From Microstegium vimineum (lineage: Eukaryota; Streptophyta; Magnoliopsida; Poales; Poaceae), in assembly GCA_022036555.1 (NCBI GenBank), contig CM039124.1, positions 57,368,130-57,432,129 of the forward strand: DNA of 64,000 nucleotides, in the 5' to 3' direction. Numbering within the stretch: position 1 is the first letter of the stretch; each line of letters begins with the position of its first letter. Shown here in pieces: positions 57,866 through 64,000 of the stretch. The notes under the pieces are model-generated. The model saw nothing but the letters and a program-made list of their open reading frames with translations. It ran no database searches and was not told the origin of the DNA. Both the position numbers and the translations under genes were made by a program.

Positions 57866-59312
57866 ATGGTTGTCCAGGAGTTCACAGTTGATCTCAACAA
57901 GCCCCTTGTTTTCCAGGTATGCTTCACTCTTAATTAGTTGCTTCTTTGCGATGATTGTTGTGAATCTTAGCCTTTTTGAAGTAGCTTTTGGGATTGTCTG
58001 GCGCACTTTACAGTTCTTATTATTGCTTTTGAGCTTGCTTAGTTAGTGCAACTTTGGGGTTTTCAAAACCTGGTCTAATGTCATAGACTGCCTTTTCCTC
58101 GACAATAATTGTGGCAGGCATACTGCTGGTGTATATTATGAAAGAAAAATCTCATGTAGTTGTCAAATTCTGAGTTTTTGAAATACATGTCCGGTTGCTT
58201 CACAGTTAACATAACCATCTTCTGGTTGCCTCTTAATTTTGTGGATGAAGGTTGGCCATCTTGAGGAACGTTACCAGGAATGGGTTCACCAGCCTATCGT
58301 CAGCAAGGAGGGTCCACGCTTTTTCGGAAATGATGTCTTGGAGGTAAGGCATTCGGTCATATTGATATCACACGGGGTTTTGGTATGTACTAACAAACTT
58401 TTTGGATTGTCCAGTTCTTGACTCGCACAAAGTGGTGGGCTGTGCCAACAATATGGGTGCCTGTTGTTTGCTTCATGTTCGTGAAATCGATTTTGATGGG
58501 TCATACTGTTCAGGACGTAGTTCTGATGGCTCTATTTGGAATATTTATTTGGACGCTGATTGAATATACTTTGCACCGCTTCCTATTCCACATTGAGACC
58601 AAAACCTACTGGTAAGAATACTTCAACCTTCAAGTTGGCAATGACTCGTTATGTTATGTCTTCCTTCTACTCAAATTGTTTGTCGATGCAATGCTGCAGG
58701 TGGAACACCGTACATTACCTTCTTCACGGATGCCACCATAAGCACCCTATGGACTCGCTCAGGCTTGTGTTTCCTCCTACTGCAACAGCAATTTTGTGTT
58801 TCCCGGTATAGCCCTGAAACTGTTATACGTGCAACAAAAGTACTAACACTATGCTTAGAACTGGTTTTGATGAACTGAAACTTTTGGCCATTCAGAAGAA
58901 ACATGGCTGATTCAACTGATTCCTCCGCTGTTTTATTTTCAGTTCTGGAACCTGGTCGCATTCTTCGCAACTCCATCTACCACACCTGCATTATTTGGAG
59001 GTGGTCTGTTGGGATATGTGATGTATGATTGCACTCACTACTACCTTCACCATGGACAACCATCCAAAGACCCAGCAAAACATCTCAAGGTGAGGACCTA
59101 ATATGCCTCCTATAAGAAGTCATGAATTAGCCAGATGTTCCATGGAAATTGCCACAAGGTTTTGATTCCTTGAAACTTTGCCTGATATGCAGAGGTATCA
59201 CCTCAGCCATCACTTCAGAATCCAAGACATGGGCTTTGGCATTACCTCATCGCTTTGGGACGCTGTCTTTGGGACATTGCCACCATCCATGACACCTGGG
59301 AAGAAGAACTGA
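57866..59312 (+). CDS. FAH1: Fatty-acid 2-hydroxylase (sphingolipid), 237 aa
   Basis: Six coding exons: 57866-57916, 58251-58343, 58415-58611, 58700-58805, 58943-59089 and 59193-59312, open throughout, 237 residues. This is the plant enzyme that 2-hydroxylates the very-long-chain acyl group of sphingolipids in the ER, a di-iron protein that needs cytochrome b5. Unlike yeast Scs7 it has no fused b5 domain, as is usual for plants. The His boxes are in order: HRFLFH, HGCHHKHPMD, HYYLHHG and YHLSHHF. Membrane segments lie at about 55-70 and 78-98, with another pair around 140-175. The N-terminus (VVQEFTVDLNKPLVFQVGHL) and KEGPRFF are typical of plant FAH. It may be FAH1 or FAH2. I cannot tell which. 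Confidence 0.95.
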
Positions 59313-60521
59313 CGCACATAACACAATTCTTGGCATGAGAAATTCTAGGGGGTCTGTAATATATATTCAGCCAGGGACAATCCTGGATCTGTCTTCATGC
59401 GATGGGTTGACATGTCCATTCAGTTCAAAGTTCATGTGGTGTACTGATGTCTGTTGATCTATTCTGAATGTGAAGATAGTATTTCGCTGCCTCAGCATTG
59501 TGTGCATTGCCAGCTATCTCGAGAATTGCATGTTAACTCTTTCTGTCTAGTTCTCAAAATCAGAGCATCAGCCGCTTGCAAATGCAAGATTCTCTCTCAC
59601 CCGTTTTTTTTCCTCCGTGTCCCCATCATGAGTTGTCTCAGTCTGACAGCAAGAAGCATCACAGTTGGAAGACTGGGTATATCTGATGTATATTCTAGGC
59701 TTGAGTTAACAGATTCAGGAGAGTGCCGCAAATTTTGTGCGTTTGAGAAAGGTGTGAGCAGCTTAGGCAACAGCTAAGACCACATAAGAAAACAATCATT
59801 GCCGTGTACGAAATGTCATGTCTATGTTAACCCAATCTGTAATGATAATAAAGAAAATGTGACCAACCAGGAAGAACTAGGCTGTTTTTCATTAAGAAAA
59901 TAGGCACCTAAATTCAAGGCGAGGGAGGAATTAAATCTGGGTGGTTACGTACATGACCACACTTTCCACCCCAACTAGTTTAGTTATGCTCAATTGCTAC
60001 TTGTCATGGTAATTAAAAGGAAATATGAAAAAGAAGCAAGAAGAGCAGCTTCTGATGTAAAGAATTCAGACCATTAAAATTTATTATGGCTGGAGAATAC
60101 ACTTATTGCAGTAGCTGATGGCACTGGAAACCCAGTAAAGTAATAGAGACATATCTACCAATTGGGTGTCTATTTGTCACGATATACTGCGATATTTCAT
60201 TACATTTAGACACGTTCTGAGATGCAACGGGAAAGCACATGTCAATAATTCTCATTCAGAACTTCAGCATATTCCTCTGAGAATAATGTGATCGTGCACA
60301 CTCAACAGAGATCGTATATTTGAATATTTTGACAGTAACCAAGTGATACAACATCAATTGAGATTAAGAATGAAGTTGATCTCAAAGAAATTTGAGCTTG
60401 TAAAGAAATAAAATGTATAGAAACAAAACTAACATGGCAAAGACTGATGTCCTAGAAACTTTAGCACAAGTCAGTGGCAATACATGACAAGAGCTCACTG
60501 CCCACCTAGTACCAGCATTCT
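59313..60521. other. 3' UTR and intergenic
   Basis: The first ~550 bases are probably FAH 3' UTR (AATGATAATAAAG near 59840). The rest is AT-rich. The minus-strand methyltransferase 3' UTR lies at its right end. Two stop codons (59312 and 60522) face each other, so the genes are convergent. Confidence 0.5.
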
Positions 60522-62769
60522 TCAAGGGCGGATCATACGAGGTGAATTTTTAGGCTGCCTTCTCTTTCCATTTTTCTGGATTTTTGGTTGACTGGTCACC
60601 AGTGCATACATTTTGACAGCAAATAGTTCCTCCGGGAGCTCCTTTTGGTCCTGTTTCATTTGCAGGATTAGATCGGGTGATGGGAAAGATGAAGAATAAA
60701 CTAAATAACGCCAGCACTTTTGAATGTTTACCTTAACACTGAGAATATATAATCCACACCTTTTAAATAGCTCCCTAAAGTATGGGTCCGATCTAGTGAC
60801 ACTGTTATCCACCTTGTCTAACACAAAACCTGAAAAAACATACATTGTGTTCTCAGGGCAACATCAAGTATATGATCTTCTTGAAGAAGTATAACATTAG
60901 AAACAATGCATTGTAACAATTTCCAGCTGAGTACAGCACCACTTTTTGCAAGAAAATGTTGTGGTGGATAGACAAAATATATGGTACAGCAAACTCACCA
61001 TTTCTTGCAATGTTCTCTTTCAGAACAAAAAAGCCATCAGGTTTGAGCCCAACCTGGAAAGAAAATTGAAGTGTATGCCTGATTAGAATGCATTAGAATT
61101 TGATACTATGGCGCTAATAATAGGTGTACAAACAAGACCATTTGGAAGTGTTCATTCAATTGCATATCTAAGGAAAAAGTAGTATGATTACAAATAATGT
61201 GGCATATATAGGTGAATTGGCATTTCCTTAGAACAAAGATTGATATACAATCAGAAATACAACATTTGCCCAGGTAATATCTGAAAAAATATATACATTG
61301 GAAATATTTCTACCAGTGCACCAAGACATCCATCTGCAACTCTGCAAGCCATTATTTCCATGATAAAAGAATTCCATAAAATCCAAACTTATAGTATAGC
61401 ACTTATTTGCCAATGCAAGCATCAAATTTGCACTTTAAGTACACCTAATTTTTTTGATATAATCCAACAAAAAGCAGTGCACGATTGAAAATAAATCAAT
61501 GAAGTCATAGTCAAGTCACCTTTGCACGATTAAAAAATGAAACAAAATCATCGTCAGGAAGTTGCCCTATGCACCACTGAATCCAAATCACATCATATCT
61601 TCCTTCCTCAGGAGTGAAGTCCTGAAGAAAGAAGTAAACTAGATTATACAAAGAGAAGGGGAGAATAATTTTTCAAAGAATACCTAAAGAGAGATAACAA
61701 CCTACGGTACCACCTGAAGAGGCACACAGTAAAAGTTGGCAGCCTTGTGTGAGTCTTCTCCTTGGTCCATAAATCCAGTAAGATTCTCCCGTGCTGCTTC
61801 GAGAAAATGAGATACTGGCTCCACAAGATCTACCTGAATTCCAAATTTTCAAAAAGGATCAAACAAAAGAGGACACAACAAAAATACCACAGATCAAACA
61901 TAAATAACAATTTAATTGTGTATACATCAGAATAATGGAAATAGGTCGTTTGCTGCTAGTATCATGGTATGGTATGCTGTTCGCATACATGTACAAGATG
62001 CTGCAGTTTCTGGGTATGCATTTATCTTCAGGATTAGAGGAGCATGACAAGAGAAGACAGGTCGCATACCTCATTGAAATGCCTGAGAAGAAAATTCTTT
62101 GTGACACGTCCAATACCCGAGCCACAATCTGACATATTTTTGAAAAAATACACATAAGAACATCACAGATAGCACACAAGGATTCCATAAAATGAACATT
62201 ACTACACATTAACTTCCACAGAGCGAAATCACTAGAACAGAACTCGCACAGAAACAAGCTCTACTGGGCACTAGCCAAAACTTCCTTGCAGCGATAAATA
62301 AACTCACCAAGCGCAACCAGATGACGCTTCGCGGTGCCGAACCGGTCGGCGAGGAGAGGGCGGAGGAAGGCGTCGCTGCCCTTGAAATCCACGTCGTTCA
62401 CACACCCATATCCTCCCAGTACCCCCTCAGTCGACGCCTCCACGCCCTACGGCACCAATTCGACCAAATTCTAAGCTAAATTTGTAGGCATGAATAAGCA
62501 TTTGGATTGGGGGTTTAGGGTTCAGGGCCTCGGGGAGGATTAAAGGATGGGTGCTTTACTTGCCAGTAGGCGATAGCCTTGGAGTACCACTCCTTGCGCT
62601 TCCCTTCGCCGGCTCCTTCCTCGCTGGCTTCGGCGGCGGTGGCGGGGCCCGGGGCGGCTTCAGCTTCGCCCGCGGTGGAAGCCGTGGCAGTGGAGCCGAG
62701 CTCTTCCGCCCACATCTCTGTGGCGTTGGAGAAGATGCGGCCTGCGGAATCGAATCCGCGGGAATCCAT
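60522..62769 (-). CDS. NTMT1: Alpha-N-terminal protein methyltransferase 1, 303 aa
   Basis: Eight coding exons on the minus strand: 62769-62560, 62446-62308, 62128-62070, 61833-61714, 61621-61520, 61053-60999, 60829-60732 and 60650-60522, summing to 912 nt. The enzyme uses S-adenosylmethionine to methylate the exposed alpha-amino group of proteins beginning X-Pro-Lys after Met removal. It is a class I methyltransferase with the SAM motif DCGSGIGRV (about 117-125), VDLVEPVSHFLE, and the substrate-side IWIQWCIGQL (about 188-197), plus EELFAVKMYAL near the end. The acidic Ala-rich N-terminus (about 20-55) is longer than in animals. An upstream in-frame ATG at 62877 would add 36 poorly conserved-looking residues, so I start at 62769. 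The tail ends basic (KNGKRRQPKN). Confidence 0.93.
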
Positions 62770-62879
62770 CACTCCGGCGGCGGCGGCGGACGAGTGATGC
62801 CTGCTTCTGCTTGGGCGCGCGTGCTGGAGAAGGAGAGAGGGGTTCAAACGTGCTGTTCCAGTTTTTACAGGGGCCATTT

Positions 62880-63310
62880 AGCATATGTGAACTACGCTGT
62901 CACGACGTTGGTTACTTTTCGCGAAATTGCCTATCCACGAGGTTTCTTTTCTTTATCTTTACAGACAAAAGGGATACATCACATTAGCACATCGTTGTAG
63001 CGACCAAAACTGAAGAAATTATTTTCTCTTTTAGTCCCCTGCGTCATTTTGATTCTGAGAGGGCACTTCGTTGATTCTTTTGTAGTTTTAATAATTTGCA
63101 ATTGCAACTAGCATCACTATGTCATTTAAATTTTGAGGCAATCCATTTTTATATATATAGTTGACAAAACACCCAAACGCAAGGTGTTTGATCGATTGCA
63201 CCCGTTTTCATCAACGCAAAGCTATTAGGCATCTTGCTAGATGGGTCTCATTGATTAGATTATGCTTATTCATGAGGTTGCGATGAAGAAATTGTGCAAA
63301 TGCCAAAAAC
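62880..63310. other. Methyltransferase promoter and intergenic
   Basis: Upstream of the minus-strand start. No TATA box or other element stands out. Confidence 0.4.
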
Positions 63311-63326
63311 CACTATGACCATCGCT

Positions 63327-63540
63327 GATGATCTATGTTTGGGACTACTCCATAAACTCTGCTCTGCAAACTCCAATGTGGAGCAGCTCCACAAAAAATT
63401 GGAGTTTGTGGAGTACCTCCGTACTCTCACAACTCTAATTTTTTTTTCTGAGCTATGTGCGTGGAGCTAAAACCGTTTGGCTAAAAAACATGGAGCAGAG
63501 CTGAAAAACGTGGAGCGGAGCGGTCCCAAAAAGCCCCTTA
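63327..63540. mobile_element. Probable MITE with GTGGAGC-rich interior
   Basis: TTTGGGACTACTCC on the left and GGAGCGGAGCGGTCCCAAA on the right are near inverted, and GGAGC/GCTCC words recur in both strands. The right flank GAGCGGTCCCAAAAAGCCCC is common at ends of a grass element. Borders and duplication are not firm. Confidence 0.45.
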
Positions 63541-63725
63541 GTTGGAGCTCTAAACCATATTTATGTTTACACCTTCACAAAATACTCTCTCCGGATAGCT
63601 TTATTAGACGTTCATCAATTTCTTGTTTAGACATATTTTAAAAGGTGTTGCAGCTCTAACAAGATGCAAGAGTTTCAGGTTTTCAACAATAATAACTATA
63701 TGACATAGTTGCATATAGTGACTTA

Positions 63726-63883
63726 CTCCCTCTTTACCATTATGTGTCAGTCTAGCGGTGCCTTTGTCCGTCCAAGTTCGTAGCATGTTGCATATATTTG
63801 GACAGAAGGTATGTCCAGATTTAGGAAATCTAGCATATAGCTAGTAGAAAGTTAGGAAAATATTTAAAGTAGGATAGAGGGAG
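63726..63883. mobile_element. Short Stowaway-like MITE
   Basis: A 158-bp element with ends CTCCCTCTTTACC and GGATAGAGGGAG and TA on both sides (63724-63725 and 63884-63885). The interior shows little further symmetry. Confidence 0.52.
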
Positions 63884-64000
63884 TAAGAAACTAGCTTGCA
63901 TGTTGTAGAGGCTCTCAAGGGGTCAAGTTGCATGTATTTGTCTAATGTTAACGGTTGCATGCATGCATGTAAAGCCACCGCGTGTTGTGGTGAATTCTAA

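Noticed and set aside
1..64000. A prokaryote-like defence system, CRISPR array or operon
   Set aside because: All recognised genes are split plant genes or plant transposons. No regularly spaced short repeats or operon-like spacing were seen.

Overview
The window is nuclear DNA of a grass, probably a panicoid such as sorghum, Miscanthus or sugarcane. The evidence is short GT-AG introns, GC-rich first exons, grass MITEs with their usual target-site duplications (TA, TAA/TTA, and 3-bp CACTA types), grass-type Ty3 and Ty1 retroelements, and plant gene families (SAUR, ADF, a FAR1-type MULE transposase). No prokaryotic operon, CRISPR array, rRNA or clear functional tRNA gene was seen.

Layout: 1-4.7 kb is a nested retrotransposon block. 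The LTR and gag of a minus-strand Ty3/gypsy element sit inside the pol region of a plus-strand Ty1/copia element, whose own 3' LTR is complete. 5-23.7 kb is almost gene-free and made of diverged dispersed repeats in two or three copies, several MITEs, a gag remnant and a 5'-truncated LINE with a 13-bp target-site duplication. 24.3-28 kb holds a phase-consistent chain of minus-strand exons of unknown family, a short histone H2A.Z-like piece and a GC-rich island.

From 28.8 kb the window is gene-rich. In order: a single-exon membrane protein (+); a complete 4.9-kb Mutator-like transposon with about 183-bp terminal inverted repeats, an 8-bp duplication and a broken FAR1-type transposase (29973-34844); a 73-aa membrane peptide (-); a SAUR auxin-response protein (+); an actin-depolymerizing factor (-); IMP dehydrogenase (+); beta-tubulin (+); a fatty-acid 2-hydroxylase (+); and an alpha-N-terminal protein methyltransferase (-). 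Exon-intron structures of the last five multi-exon genes were worked out from splice sites and keep an open frame throughout. These are independent housekeeping or growth-related genes, and no common pathway is implied.

I did not find a convincing new biological system. The points most worth a second look are the complete MULE inserted beside a duplicated gene 3' end, the unknown spliced gene at 24.4-26.1 kb with the H2A.Z-like scrap next to it, the CACTA element whose empty site survives in a sister repeat, and a 40-base C tract in an IMPDH intron.
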